A model generated the notes under the pieces. It made no database searches. It was not told the origin of the DNA and worked only from the letters and a program-made list of their open reading frames with translations. Below are positions 18,301 through 26,948 of a stretch of 51,096 nt of DNA, piece by piece (positions within the stretch are counted from its first letter, which is position 1; the number at the start of each line of letters is the position of its first letter). The translations under genes and the position numbers were made by a program. This DNA is from Calditrichia bacterium (lineage in GTDB: Bacteria > Calditrichota > Calditrichia > RBG-13-44-9 > J075). The stretch spans positions 1 through 51,096 of the forward strand of contig JANQRS010000055.1 in the NCBI GenBank assembly GCA_028284445.1, in the 5' to 3' direction.

Positions 18301-19137
18301 ATAGATCGTTCCATTCGCGGCAATCTCGATATCAGCGCATCGCGCAGAAGATGATCCGCTACCCCCGCTGCTGAGCACTGTCGACCAGTTGCTACCGCTG
18401 TCGGTAGAACGTTGCACACCACCATCCCTTGTGGCCGCATAGATATTTCCGCTGGCATCGACGACAACCTTTTGTACGAATCGAAATGTGGTATTCGAGG
18501 CCGTTGCCAACAGCTGTGACCAACTGCTTCCGCCATCTGCAGACCGAAAAATACCGTCACCCTGGATGTAATCGATATTAAACCAGCCTTCACCGGTTCC
18601 CACATACAAAACGTCGGAATTGGAGGGATCCGCTGCAATACAGGTAATGGCCAGATTGTCCAGGAATTCATCGACCGGCGTCCAATCCGGGTTTGTCTTA
18701 CTGATATCGGTGGTTTTCCAAAGCCCGCCGGCAACGCTTGCGGCAAAGACCGTTTTACCGGTGGCATCATTGGGATCGATCAAAATTGCGCGTGTTCTAC
18801 CGCCAACGTTATTGGGCCCCATCTCGACCCATTCTACGCCGGCGATCGCCGTTTTCTCGCTGGAAGGCCGCGCCATGCGCTCTTTCATAATTTCACGGGC
18901 TTTTACCAGGCGCTCACGCGGCACGTAGCCGAGGGCGGGATCCCTGGTCATTTCAAACTCCTGGGCCATTGCCAGATCAATCCGATCTCGCTTCGCTAGC
19001 TTTGTATATTCCGGCGACGCTTCAATCAGTTCTATTGCACCGTCACCAGTTTCCTTGTGCAAAGATTCGTATATCAGCAGACCAACCGCGATTAGCATAA
19101 AAGATAGTAAGTAATAACCAGCAAGCCGATTGCGCAT
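15340..19137 (-). CDS. Giant secreted beta-propeller/PKD protein with type IX sorting domain
   Basis: A 1265-residue exported protein. An N-terminal hydrophobic segment (about residues 6-24) acts as signal. Residues from about 85 to 790 contain BNR/VPS10-like propeller repeats, with recurrent SxDGGxxW motifs such as STDSGANW, SADGGSSW and ETTDGGSNW. A PKD domain follows (SYSWTFGDG... HQYNTAGQYTVSL type residues), then a jelly-roll-like module. The C-terminal 85 residues are a type IX sorting domain beginning GQNYPNPFNP and ending in a GIYLYRL strand. Function is probably surface binding or hydrolysis of glycans or proteins; no catalytic site is assignable. The start is set by GGAGG five bases before the ATG at 19137. 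Confidence 0.9.
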   Translation of the reverse strand: MRNRLAGYYLLSFMLIAVGLLIYESLHKETGDGAIELIEASPEYTKLAKRDRIDLAMAQEFEMTRDPALGYVPRERLVKAREIMKERMARPSSEKTAIAGVEWVEMGPNNVGGRTRAILIDPNDATGKTVFAASVAGGLWKTTDISKTNPDWTPVDEFLDNLAITCIAADPSNSDVLYVGTGEGWFNIDYIQGDGIFRSADGGSSWSQLLATASNTTFRFVQKVVVDASGNIYAATRDGGVQRSTDSGSNWSTVLSSGGSGSSSARCADIEIAANGTIYAAMGIFSTDGVYSSATGDLSSWTKLNTGSNGFPTTGFERIEIACAPSDATVIYALTQDDDGVAPGIFNIYKSTDSGANWSTTSEPTPADPGQSEFTRSQAWYNLIAAVDPNDADRVIVGGIDLYLSSNGGTSWTQISDWRGSDNGYQYVHADQHALVYRSGDSDTLLIGNDGGVYLSTDASAGTPTIDSRNDGYNVTQLYGAAMHPTAGETHFLSGSQDNGSHRYSSLGLADVVEVTGGDGGIPHIDQDASSFQWTTGTYTTFYRSTDGGLSFDLVTSLGSIGRFINPSDYDDTNDNYYAAYSAGTYLRWTDPQSGTTFSSVAISAFNSQIVTAVTVSPNTANRVFFGTPEGRVVRVDNAASSASGTHINSGAAMPSGTISCIAVEDGDDDHLLVTYSNYGVTSIYETTDGGSNWTAVEGNLPDMPVRWALFSPDDSDQALIATELGVWSTDDLDGGSTDWDATNTGLANVRVDMLQIRSSDKLVIAATHGRGMYSTNVFNTAVAAEFTADKTVGYINNTFQFTDLSTGGSTYSWTFGDGNTSTDQHPTHQYNTAGQYTVSLTINGSGDTETKTTYIHVLPNRGTPYEAADGGDFESNAGDFASMSLAGGIDLWERGTPTNAITTLNSSSNGWKTDLDADIVEADYSCALYSPSFNMTVGGTYTLRFRKSMEVQFSNAPFGVQVEFSTDQGASWQRLGTDTDGSGTNWYERGPGSGTTHSVVPGGYAFCSNFTNQNTEYDVSSLSGNSSVCFRIVFHVGGGYSASGYTRDGFMVDDFELSGETNDAALPVHLISFSANVNHEASGIELNWETAAEINNSHWLVERRDASGDYQIIGQLEGQGTTTTYTAYTLTDYRVLDGIKYQYRLLDIDYNGQITEHPPLSITYQQSSETLAESFLLGQNYPNPFNPRTAIPYRLAKEDRVQLTIFNLHGQEIATLVDRKQGVGEYVVTWDAKRDDGSPVSSGIYLYRLTVGDRQMSKQMIYLQ

Positions 19138-19142
19138 CATAT

Positions 19143-19147
19143 CCTCC
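19143..19147 (-). promoter_or_regulatory. Ribosome binding site of the giant secreted protein
   Basis: GGAGG is five bases from the ATG at 19137 but only two from the preceding ATG at 19140, so 19137 is preferred. Confidence 0.75.
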
Positions 19148-19402
19148 GACGAGTGAACCGGGTGTATTCCCAATGATTAGGGTAAAGCAGAGGTAATCGT
19201 GAACTCAGTCGGCAACTGGCAGGTTGATTTGTTGAAGATGGTTGAAGTGGGTAAGAGATTCCGCTGGATGCAATTCCAACAGAAGCTCGTAGTTTGTGGC
19301 TGCTAAAATTTGGCGAGGTGGCATGATATGCGCTGCAAACCGACAATGAGAACTCCCTTTCCCAAAACCTGATATCCCTTCAGGTTGCCGTTTTTGTACG
19401 AG

Positions 19403-19420
19403 GTGACCATATTGGGTCAC
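19403..19420. promoter_or_regulatory. Operator-like dyad GTGACC-N6-GGTCAC
   Basis: Two perfect six-base half-sites separated by six bases, about 270 bases before the secreted protein start and about 70 bases after the ABC ATPase stop. Shape and spacing suit a dimeric regulator. There is no second copy that I noticed, so this is tentative. Confidence 0.35.
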
Positions 19421-19490
19421 ATAACCATATTCGGCGTCAGCATCGGCTACTTAAATTTGATTTGAGGAAATTGCGTGGTGACCGCCCGGC

Positions 19491-20591
19491 TCAGACCAAA
19501 CGCTCACCCGTTTCCGTATTGAAGAAGAAAAGCTTGTTGGCGTCAAAAGCAATATCCATGCGATCACCCGGCTGGCAGGTCTGATCAGGTGCAGCCCGCA
19601 TACAGAAGCTGTTGCCGTCGACGCTAAAATAGACAAAAATTTCATTTCCAATCGGTTCAACAACTTCGACGTTTATGGATTGATGATCGGTCAAAGTCTT
19701 GTCGGCACTGGCGCGCGGATCAAGAATGTTCTCAGGGCGGATACCGAGGGTCACCTTCATAGCCCCGGTTTTCTTGATCTGTCCGGCACGATCCTCCGGC
19801 AGCTTGAAGCGAATGTCGTTGGCGGTGAAGTGAAGCCCGTTCTCGTCCTTTATCGATCCCTCTACAAAGTTCATGGCCGGACTGCCAATAAAACCGGCAA
19901 CAAAGCGATTACAGGGATTGTTGTAGAGATTGAGTGGGCTATCAACTTGCTGAATAATGCCGTCTTTTAAAACGACAATCTTGCTGCCCATGGTCATCGC
20001 TTCAATTTGATCGTGGGTTACATAGACCATGGTTGATTGCAGGCGGGTATGCAGGCGATTAATTTCAATGCGCATTTGAACGCGCAGTTTGGCATCAAGA
20101 TTGGATAGCGGTTCATCAAACAGAAAGACCTTAGGCTTACGCACAATAGCGCGGCCAAGTGCGACGCGCTGACGCTGTCCACCAGAAAGTGCCTTCGGCT
20201 TGCGATCCAGATATTCCTTAATCCCAAGTATGGTTGCTGCATCCGTAACCCGGCTTTCAATTTCGGCCTTGGAGAACTTGCGCAGCTTGAGGCCAAAGGC
20301 CATATTGTCGTAGACTGTCATATGTGGATACAGCGCATAATTTTGGAAAACCATGGCAATATCGCGGTCCTTCGGCGCGACTTCATTTACAACCTGATCG
20401 CCAATACGCAGTTCACCGGAGGAAATTTCCTCAAGCCCGGCAATCATTCGCAACATGGTCGACTTGCCGCAACCACTTGGTCCAACCAACACGACAAATT
20501 CTTTATCATCTATTTTTAGATTGGCCTCTTTAACGGCCTTCACATTACCGTCGTATACTTTCGAGACATTGCTCAATTCAACACTGGCCAC
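19491..20591 (-). CDS. Carbohydrate ABC transporter ATP-binding protein (MalK/UgpC-like)
   Basis: A 366-residue ATPase of CUT1 sugar importers. Walker A is GPSGCGKST (residues 37-45), the signature is LSGGQRQRVALGRA, and Walker B is FLFDEPLSNLD. The C-terminal third is a TOBE/regulatory domain (VTLGIRPENI), as in MalK and UgpC. The GTG start is firm: AAGGAG six bases upstream. No permease or binding protein is nearby, so it is an orphan subunit; in several lineages one such ATPase serves many sugar importers. It could supply energy for uptake of sugars that also feed the glycogen pool, but nothing in the sequence proves this. Confidence 0.95.
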   Translation of the reverse strand: MASVELSNVSKVYDGNVKAVKEANLKIDDKEFVVLVGPSGCGKSTMLRMIAGLEEISSGELRIGDQVVNEVAPKDRDIAMVFQNYALYPHMTVYDNMAFGLKLRKFSKAEIESRVTDAATILGIKEYLDRKPKALSGGQRQRVALGRAIVRKPKVFLFDEPLSNLDAKLRVQMRIEINRLHTRLQSTMVYVTHDQIEAMTMGSKIVVLKDGIIQQVDSPLNLYNNPCNRFVAGFIGSPAMNFVEGSIKDENGLHFTANDIRFKLPEDRAGQIKKTGAMKVTLGIRPENILDPRASADKTLTDHQSINVEVVEPIGNEIFVYFSVDGNSFCMRAAPDQTCQPGDRMDIAFDANKLFFFNTETGERLV

Positions 20592-20701
20592 GAAGTCTCC
20601 TTCAGATTTGATAAACTGCCAAGCATAAACTCATTCAATAATATTAGCGAAATGCAGGATAGAATTCAAATCAAAATTGGAAGGGAGGGGCGAAAATGAT
20701 G

Positions 20702-20795
20702 AATGAGAAATGAGAAATGACAAATGACGAATGACGAATGTCGAATGTCGAATGTCGAATGTCGAATGTCGAATGTCGAATGTCGAATGATGAAT
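20702..20795 (+). repeat. Heptamer array AATGNNN, 13 units
   Basis: Units in exact 7-base register: AATGAGA x2, AATGACA, AATGACG x2, AATGTCG x7, AATGATG. The first four bases are constant while the last three drift in blocks, which looks like local duplication with occasional mutation. It lies between the TPR gene (stop at 20871) and the ABC gene start (20591). Confidence 0.93.
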
Positions 20796-20824
20796 CAAAA
20801 TGCTCTGAAGCCTCAAGCGTTAAC

Positions 20825-20872
20825 GATTTGCCGATTTGCAGGTTTGCAGGTTTGCAGGTTTACCGATTTATT
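20825..20872 (-). repeat. Octamer array (GCAAATNN family, reverse orientation), 6 units
   Basis: Plus-strand words GATTTGCC, GATTTGCA, GGTTTGCA x2, GGTTTACC, GATTTATT. Reverse complements match the GCAAATNN words at 26949-27028. The array runs into the stop codon of the TPR gene. Confidence 0.8.
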
Positions 20873-22799
20873 AATTGACAATCCGATTACGCAGGATCTT
20901 ATCCTGAATGCGTTTGACTTCAGCATTGTCGCCGGATTTGGCGTAGAAGGCCACCATACGATTTAGCAGGAGGGTAACATCGGGGTGAGTCATACCGAGC
21001 TTTTTCTCATATATCGGTAAGGCTTTTTTGAAGAGAGCGTCAACGTCACTATATCGGCCTTCGCTTTCATAAAGGTCAGCGAGATTCACCAGCACAACGC
21101 CTACCAATTCATGATCGCTGCCGAAGAGGGTTTGCACCATGTCCAGCACCCGGCGGAACAGCGATTCGGCTTCGCGGGTCTTGCGCAAGCCGCCGTAAAT
21201 ACCAGCAAGAATATTGAGCACCTGGGCCATATCCGGATGATGAGGGCCAACATACTTTTCAATAATGCCCGCTGCTCTTGTGCAATATCCTTCTGCCTCT
21301 TCCAGCGCTTCCTGAGCCATATAAAGATCTACCAGTTGCACCAGGATTGGTACTACATTTTCGTGATCCGGTCCAACTTGTTTTTCAACATGGTTCAGAG
21401 CCTGCAAGAGCAGGGTTTCCGATTCTGTATACTTCTGCTGCTGCATATTAATCCGTGCGAGATTCAGCAAGGTATTGTCCAGCAAAATCGGGTCCGCATC
21501 GGCCATTTTTCGTACTATCTGAAGGGCGCGACGCGCATAAGATTCTGCTTCCAGAAGGCGATTTTTGAAATGATAGACCTCTGCAAGATGGTTCAGCTGA
21601 TTAACATAGAAGACGTGATTTTCTCCGAACTCATTTTTGATCAGCCGGAGCGCCTTTTCATGAAGTTCACTACCGCTCTCAAACTGTCCTTGCTCGATAT
21701 AAATGAGACTCAGACTGTTCATGGCCATCGCTACTGAATAGTGATGCCGCCCGTAGAATTCCTCGTAGATGGCAAGCGCCCGGCTGGCATAACTAATCGC
21801 CTCGCCAAAACGCTTCTGAATTCTGTAGAGGTCAGCAAGATTTTCCAGGGCATTGGCGTAATTAACATGCAGGGTTCCAAAGGAACGTTCAACAATGTCC
21901 AGCTTACGCTTAAACATTCGCTCAGCATCAGCAAAGCGGCCGTTATCTACGTAAATGCCGCCGAGCGTGTTCAACGCACTAACAACCTCGGGACTCTCCA
22001 GTCCAGCTTCCCTTTCCAGAATTGAAAGAGCATCACTGGCCAACTGTTCTGATTCGCTGTTGTTGCCTTCCATAGCATATAGCTCTGCCAGGGCTGTCAT
22101 GGCAAGGGCAGCGCTAATGCTCTCCGGTCCTACAGTCTCTTTCGCAGTCTTGAGCGCCAACTTCAGAGAGGACTCCGCAGCACTGTACTGTCCGGTGATA
22201 TAATGCACCTGCCCCAGGCCGCAAAGGGCAATACTGGTATCAAATATGTCGGCGTTGGCAATTTCTTCACCAAGCCGGATGGCGTCTTCGTAGGCAGACT
22301 TCGCTCGATCATAATCTTCACGTGTCCATTGCAGCTCTGCCATGTTCAGATAACTGCGTGCAAGATCAACATCGTCGGGCAAAGCCGTATTTTCACGGAT
22401 GGTTATGACTTCACTGAGATGTTCATCGGCCTGATCGTATTTGCCAAGCAGACTATAGAGGCAGGCATGATTATCGAGGTGATCGGCGTAGCCGCGGCTG
22501 TTCTTGCCGTATTTTCGGGCCGTAAGCATTATCAGGCGTGTCGAATATCCCAGGGCAGCACTATAATCACCGGCACGCTGGAGGGAAGCCATCTTCTGCT
22601 GCAGACGCTTTTCACGGAAGCCGGCAAACCAGGAGAGAACAAGCCCGCCGATAACATACAAGAGGATGGCTAAGGAAAATGCCCAGTCGCTGTTCCACCA
22701 GCTTTCTGAGACCGGTTTCGCCAGGAACAGGAAAATCAATGCAACGGCGACTCCACCATAACCCAAAACAAACATAAACGGAATAAACTTCTTTACCAC
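20871..22799 (-). CDS. Membrane-anchored kinesin-light-chain-type TPR protein
   Basis: A 642-residue protein with two N-terminal membrane helices (about residues 5-25 and 35-60) and then at least ten 42-residue tetratricopeptide repeats of the kinesin light chain type, for example ALAIYEEFYGRHHYSVAMA followed by further units with the same pattern. Such repeats form a superhelical scaffold for protein binding, here on the cytoplasmic or periplasmic face. Start is a GTG with AGGAAGG four bases upstream. FxsA lies 33 bases upstream on the same strand, so the two are probably co-transcribed. The partner is unknown. Confidence 0.9.
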   Translation of the reverse strand: MVKKFIPFMFVLGYGGVAVALIFLFLAKPVSESWWNSDWAFSLAILLYVIGGLVLSWFAGFREKRLQQKMASLQRAGDYSAALGYSTRLIMLTARKYGKNSRGYADHLDNHACLYSLLGKYDQADEHLSEVITIRENTALPDDVDLARSYLNMAELQWTREDYDRAKSAYEDAIRLGEEIANADIFDTSIALCGLGQVHYITGQYSAAESSLKLALKTAKETVGPESISAALAMTALAELYAMEGNNSESEQLASDALSILEREAGLESPEVVSALNTLGGIYVDNGRFADAERMFKRKLDIVERSFGTLHVNYANALENLADLYRIQKRFGEAISYASRALAIYEEFYGRHHYSVAMAMNSLSLIYIEQGQFESGSELHEKALRLIKNEFGENHVFYVNQLNHLAEVYHFKNRLLEAESYARRALQIVRKMADADPILLDNTLLNLARINMQQQKYTESETLLLQALNHVEKQVGPDHENVVPILVQLVDLYMAQEALEEAEGYCTRAAGIIEKYVGPHHPDMAQVLNILAGIYGGLRKTREAESLFRRVLDMVQTLFGSDHELVGVVLVNLADLYESEGRYSDVDALFKKALPIYEKKLGMTHPDVTLLLNRMVAFYAKSGDNAEVKRIQDKILRNRIVN

Positions 22800-22832
22800 G
22801 CTACCTTCCTAAACTTCGCCTGACTGATTGTA

Positions 22833-23225
22833 CTAAGGTTCTATGACCCGCCAGGTGCCCGAATCGAGTTTTTGGCGAATCCATTTTTTTAGGAAATGAA
22901 CGTAACCGGCACGGGTAAAGGGCAGAAGCATACTAAAACCGAGAAAGTCCGTAAGAAATCCGGGAGTCAATAGGGAGAAGCCGCCAATCAACACCAGCAG
23001 TCCGGAAAGCAATTCGTCTCCTGGTGGTAAGCCATTTCGGAGAGAATTTTGAATTCTGGAGATAGCCTGAAATCCTTGATTTCGGGCAAGGTAAGCACCA
23101 ACTGTAGCGGTGATAAAGATGATACCAACAGTGTTGAAAGCCCCAAGCCAGTTGCCAATTTTGATCAGCAAATACAGCTCAGTAATCGGTACAACGGTAA
23201 AAAGAAAAAATAACTTAAGAAACAT
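22833..23225 (-). CDS. fxsA: FxsA family membrane protein
   Basis: A 130-residue inner-membrane protein. Features of the family are the N-terminal FTVVPITELYLLIKIG, then TVGAYLARNQG, and the central hydrophobic LLTPGFLTDFLGFSMLLP. E. coli FxsA affects exclusion of phage T7 by the F plasmid; the general role is unknown. GGGGAG sits just before the ATG. It leads the short operon with the TPR gene. Confidence 0.93.
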   Translation of the reverse strand: MFLKLFFLFTVVPITELYLLIKIGNWLGAFNTVGIIFITATVGAYLARNQGFQAISRIQNSLRNGLPPGDELLSGLLVLIGGFSLLTPGFLTDFLGFSMLLPFTRAGYVHFLKKWIRQKLDSGTWRVIEP

Positions 23226-23392
23226 GGCTCCCCGATTTAACTGCCCCTCAACAACAAATCGTCGCTACATTCAATTCAGCCTCAATATAATATTTGCTCA
23301 CGTCAGAAGCCAAACAAAAAACACGCTTCCGGAGGCCAATCGGGAAACTGAATATGTGCTGAAAGCAATGCCACCGGCAATGTGTAAACCGG

Positions 23393-25762
23393 CTATTCTT
23401 GTCCACCACTGCTGCTGTTCTCCGTATCCTTCCCGGTAATTTCCCGGGTGCGCTCGTCAGCACGCTTCAGACGCTGCATGGGATTCTCCCGGTCTTCGAG
23501 ACGGCGTTGCTTAAAAAGCTTAAAGCGGCTTGGTTTGGCGCGTGGCGGCCAGTAATTATTGCTGATATCCACATCAGCCGTTTCCAGGAAGGGATCAAGG
23601 GTCACGGCAACAATTTCTTTCTCGGAGGTAATGACACGGGATATTGCGTTCTCGCGATAGCGCCAGACTTCAGCCGGTACCCGTTCTATTTCCTTAGTGC
23701 CGTCGCTATACTCATATTCCAATATCAGTGGCATCACCAGACCGCCGTGATTGGTAAAATCCAGCTGATAGTAATTCAGATCAGAATTCAGCAATTCCCG
23801 CTGTTCGTCATCCAAACCGGTGAGATATTTTTCATACTCTTCGCGATCAAGAATCGTTGATTCATAGGGATCATAGCGATTGTAAAAGTCCTGCAGGCTG
23901 GCATCCTGTTCGATGAGCGTCTTTTTAATCAGATCACGATTGCGCACATCGGTAATGTATTCAGGTTGGGCAGCGTCATCTGCACGGGCAATCGGTTTCT
24001 CGACTTCCGGATTGCGGGAATCCACGCGGAACCAACTGACAGCATCGAGCGAAATATCGACGTGATCGGTTGTGTAGAACCAGCCACGCCAGTACCAATC
24101 CAGGTCCACGCCGGAGGCATCTTCCATGGTGCGAAAGAAGTCAGCGGGTGTTGGGTGCTTGAACATCCAGCGTTGTGAATAAACCTTAAAAGCAAAATCA
24201 AACAGCTCCCGCCCCATGACGGACTCGCGTAAGATGTTCAGCGCTGTTGCCGGCTTCCCGTAGGCATTATTGCCAAATTGATGAATGGACTCCGAGTTGG
24301 TCATAATCGGAACGATGTTGTTCTTATCTCCCTTCATGTAATCGACAATCTTATGTGCCGGACCGCGCCGGGACGGGAAATCGTGCTCCCACTCCTGCTC
24401 GGTTAGATACTGAAGGAAGCTGTTCAAACCCTCGTCCATCCAGGTCCATTGCCGTTCATCGCTATTAACAATCATTGGGAAGTAGTTATGACCAATTTCG
24501 TGAATAATCACCCCGATCATGCGATACTTGGTGCGTTTGCTATAGGTGCCGTCGGCATTCGGACGCCCAAAATTGAAGCAAATCATCGGGTATTCCATAC
24601 CAATTCTGGCAGCATGGACCGAAATCGCCACCGGGTAGGGATAATCAAAGGTATACTTCGAATAGGTCTTCAGTGTGTGGGCAACTACCTTCGTGGAATA
24701 TTGCTCCCAGAGCGGATTTCCCTCCTTCGGATAATACGACATTGCCATCACGGTGCCGTTCCCCATTTGCACACCCATAGCATCCCAAATGAACTTACGG
24801 GATGTTGCAAAAGCAAAATCCCGCACGTTTTTGGCGCGAAAATGCCAGGTTTTCTTTTGAGTGGAGCGTCCCTTTTCCAATTCGACTGCCTCTTCCTGGC
24901 TACGAATGATGACCGGCTCCGAGGCCGTTCGTGCCCGCTGTAGCCTGCGGCGTTCCTTGGCACTCAGAACTGAAGCAGGATTTTGCAACTCACCGGTTGC
25001 CGCCAGCAGGTGATCAGCCGGCACGGTGATCTTCACATCATAGTCGCCAAATTCCAGGGCAAATTCTCCGCGGCCAAGAAACTGCTTATGCTGCCATCCC
25101 TCAACAGCATTGTAAACAGCCATTCGCGGAAAGAACTGGGCAATGGTATAGAGATAATTGCCGTCTTCTTCGAAATATTCATAGCCGGAACGTCCGCCCA
25201 TTTTCATGCGATCGTTGATGTTATACCACCATTTGATTTTGATAACAGTGCTCTGCCCCGGTTTCAAGGGGCGTGTCGGATCAATGCGCATCATGGTGCT
25301 AACAATCTGGTGTTGCAACGGACGATTGTTCTTGTCCCGGACGTACTCAATTTTGAATCCGCCGTCAAAATCATTGTGCAGGGCCATAAAGGTCCGGAAA
25401 GAAATGCTGTCGCCAAGTGTGGCTGTCGCCGTTTTGCGGCGATCCGAATCTTTCGCGCGCATGTTTTGATCCAGTTGAATCCACAGATAGCTCAATTCGT
25501 CCGGCGAATTGTTATAATAAGTGATCACTTCGCTACCGGAAATGCGCTGCTTTTCGTCGTCGAGTTCAACCGATATTTGATAGTCGGCCCGCTGCTGATA
25601 ATAGTACTGGCCCGGCGCCCCGGCCGCATTGTGGTACACGTTCGGCGTGGCCAATTCCTGTTTCAGCTGACGAAACTTACTGCGATTTTCGTTGTCCTGA
25701 CCATTGAGGAGCAAACTGCATCCCAAAAGCAAGGCGAGGCATTTCATAAATATTCGCATCAT
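23393..25762 (-). CDS. M1 family metallopeptidase (Bacteroidota type, no GAMEN motif)
   Basis: A 789-residue secreted zinc peptidase. After the signal peptide (to about residue 22) and an N-terminal beta domain, the zinc site HEIGH (His421, Glu422, His425) is followed by 18 residues and Glu444 in WMDEGLN, the M1 gluzincin spacing. The substrate N-terminus motif GAMEN of canonical aminopeptidases is not seen; the equivalent strand reads GMEYPMICF. It may therefore have altered exopeptidase specificity or be an endopeptidase. A conserved-looking basic C-terminus (RFKLFKQRRLE) follows. The start is one base after the HupE stop, indicating translational coupling; alternate ATGs at 25759 and 25747 cannot be excluded. 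Confidence 0.92.
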   Translation of the reverse strand: MMRIFMKCLALLLGCSLLLNGQDNENRSKFRQLKQELATPNVYHNAAGAPGQYYYQQRADYQISVELDDEKQRISGSEVITYYNNSPDELSYLWIQLDQNMRAKDSDRRKTATATLGDSISFRTFMALHNDFDGGFKIEYVRDKNNRPLQHQIVSTMMRIDPTRPLKPGQSTVIKIKWWYNINDRMKMGGRSGYEYFEEDGNYLYTIAQFFPRMAVYNAVEGWQHKQFLGRGEFALEFGDYDVKITVPADHLLAATGELQNPASVLSAKERRRLQRARTASEPVIIRSQEEAVELEKGRSTQKKTWHFRAKNVRDFAFATSRKFIWDAMGVQMGNGTVMAMSYYPKEGNPLWEQYSTKVVAHTLKTYSKYTFDYPYPVAISVHAARIGMEYPMICFNFGRPNADGTYSKRTKYRMIGVIIHEIGHNYFPMIVNSDERQWTWMDEGLNSFLQYLTEQEWEHDFPSRRGPAHKIVDYMKGDKNNIVPIMTNSESIHQFGNNAYGKPATALNILRESVMGRELFDFAFKVYSQRWMFKHPTPADFFRTMEDASGVDLDWYWRGWFYTTDHVDISLDAVSWFRVDSRNPEVEKPIARADDAAQPEYITDVRNRDLIKKTLIEQDASLQDFYNRYDPYESTILDREEYEKYLTGLDDEQRELLNSDLNYYQLDFTNHGGLVMPLILEYEYSDGTKEIERVPAEVWRYRENAISRVITSEKEIVAVTLDPFLETADVDISNNYWPPRAKPSRFKLFKQRRLEDRENPMQRLKRADERTREITGKDTENSSSGGQE

Positions 25763-25763
25763 A

Positions 25764-26351
25764 TTACCACCAGAGGTTGGTTTGAAAAATCAGATAAAGC
25801 GCCATCACGCCGGCGAGCGCTGAGACGGCATACTGCCACATCTGTTGACGGACCTTGCCCAGATTCATCACCAGGTAGGATATTCCCAGGATGATCGCCA
25901 CAATAATGATCTGGCCAATTTCGAGTCCGATATTAAAGGCCAGCAAGGGTAACCAAATAGACTCTTCTTCCCCAAGCAGCGCCCGCAAATAATTGGAAAA
26001 GCCCATGCCGTGAATGAATCCAAAAAACAAGGCCATAGCGTAATTGACAGCCAATTTTTCCTTAGTCTTGCGCTCGCGGGCCTGGACAATATTATATATC
26101 GCGGTTATCAAAATCGTTACCGGGATCAGGAATTCAATTACAGGAGGGGAAAATATCGTGTAGCCGAAGATCGATAAGGCCAGGGTAAGGCTGTGTCCAA
26201 CTGTAAATGCCGTAACCAGCACCAATAAAATCCGCCATTGCTTGAGCTGATAAATGGCGCAGAGGGCAATCAAGAAAAGAATATGATCGTAACCATTGAT
26301 GTCCAGAATATGATCGCGACCGACGGTAAGGTAGAGTTCAAATTCGCTCAT
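25764..26351 (-). CDS. HupE/UreJ family membrane protein
   Basis: A 195-residue protein with about six helices. Conserved His-containing motifs are GYDHILFLIAL, TAFTVGHSLTLAL and FFGFIHGMGFS, typical of HupE/UreJ secondary nickel/cobalt transporters. FCB versions sit beside M1 peptidase and DUF6702 genes, as here, so the ion may be one needed by that system. The stop codon is one base from the start of the M1 gene. It is divergent from the DUF6702 gene, with 84 bases between them for both promoters. Confidence 0.93.
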   Translation of the reverse strand: MSEFELYLTVGRDHILDINGYDHILFLIALCAIYQLKQWRILLVLVTAFTVGHSLTLALSIFGYTIFSPPVIEFLIPVTILITAIYNIVQARERKTKEKLAVNYAMALFFGFIHGMGFSNYLRALLGEEESIWLPLLAFNIGLEIGQIIIVAIILGISYLVMNLGKVRQQMWQYAVSALAGVMALYLIFQTNLWW

Positions 26352-26435
26352 TTTCGCCAGTAGATTAGGTTATTCTATATTGCTTCGATAAGTTAGCAAG
26401 CAAGCGTTTATAAAGGTAGCAAAACGAGGTGACAT

Positions 26436-26948
26436 ATGCTTAAGAAATATCTCTACGCCTGGCTTTTGGCAGGATTGTGCTGCGGATTAACCCTTAGTGC
26501 GCACGAGTTTTATGTCAGCCTCTCACAGATAGACTACAACCCTGAAGCATCGACCCTGGAAATTTCTATAAAGATCTTCAGCGACGATCTGGAACTCGCT
26601 CTAAAAACACTCGGCGCCGAGGTTCATGCCGATCAGGTCGACAGTAGCGAAACCGCCAATCGCTATATTGAACGCTATCTACAGCGGTGCCTGATAATCG
26701 AGAATGAGGCAGATAAGCTCGCCTGGCAATACCTCGGTTCAGAAACAGAAATGGACGTCACCTGGTGCTACCTGGAAATCACTGATCTGAATGAACCAAC
26801 AAAGCTCATGATCACGAACAGACTGCTCATCGATATTTATGATGAGCAGCTCAACATTGTGCACCTGAATATCGGCGGTCAAAAGAAAAGCCTGATGCTC
26901 AGCCAAAATACGCCCAAACTGCTGGTTACTTTTCGCGAGGATGAATAG
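26436..26948 (+). CDS. DUF6702 family exported protein
   Basis: A 170-residue protein with a signal peptide ending in LSAHEFYVSL. The body has ASTLEISIKIFSDDLE, characteristic of DUF6702 proteins found with HupE and M1 peptidase genes in Bacteroidota-like genomes. It is predicted to be a periplasmic beta-rich domain; the invariant HE(F)Y just after the cleavage site might bind metal. GAGGTG precedes the ATG. Function unknown; the shared divergent promoter region suggests joint control with HupE. Confidence 0.87.
   Translation: MLKKYLYAWLLAGLCCGLTLSAHEFYVSLSQIDYNPEASTLEISIKIFSDDLELALKTLGAEVHADQVDSSETANRYIERYLQRCLIIENEADKLAWQYLGSETEMDVTWCYLEITDLNEPTKLMITNRLLIDIYDEQLNIVHLNIGGQKKSLMLSQNTPKLLVTFREDE

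Larger units (their letters stand above)
19138..19490. other. 353-base region between the ABC ATPase and the giant secreted protein
   Basis: Upstream region of the secreted protein gene. It contains its GGAGG site and an operator-like dyad at 19403-19420. No small gene is supported; the two short minus-strand frames here lack ribosome sites and recognisable products. Confidence 0.6.

Noticed and set aside
21111..21737. 208-residue plus-strand reading frame
   Set aside because: Antisense shadow of the regular TPR repeats.
24983..25894. 303-residue plus-strand reading frame
   Set aside because: Antisense to the other M1 peptidase and HupE; no ribosome site or recognisable protein.
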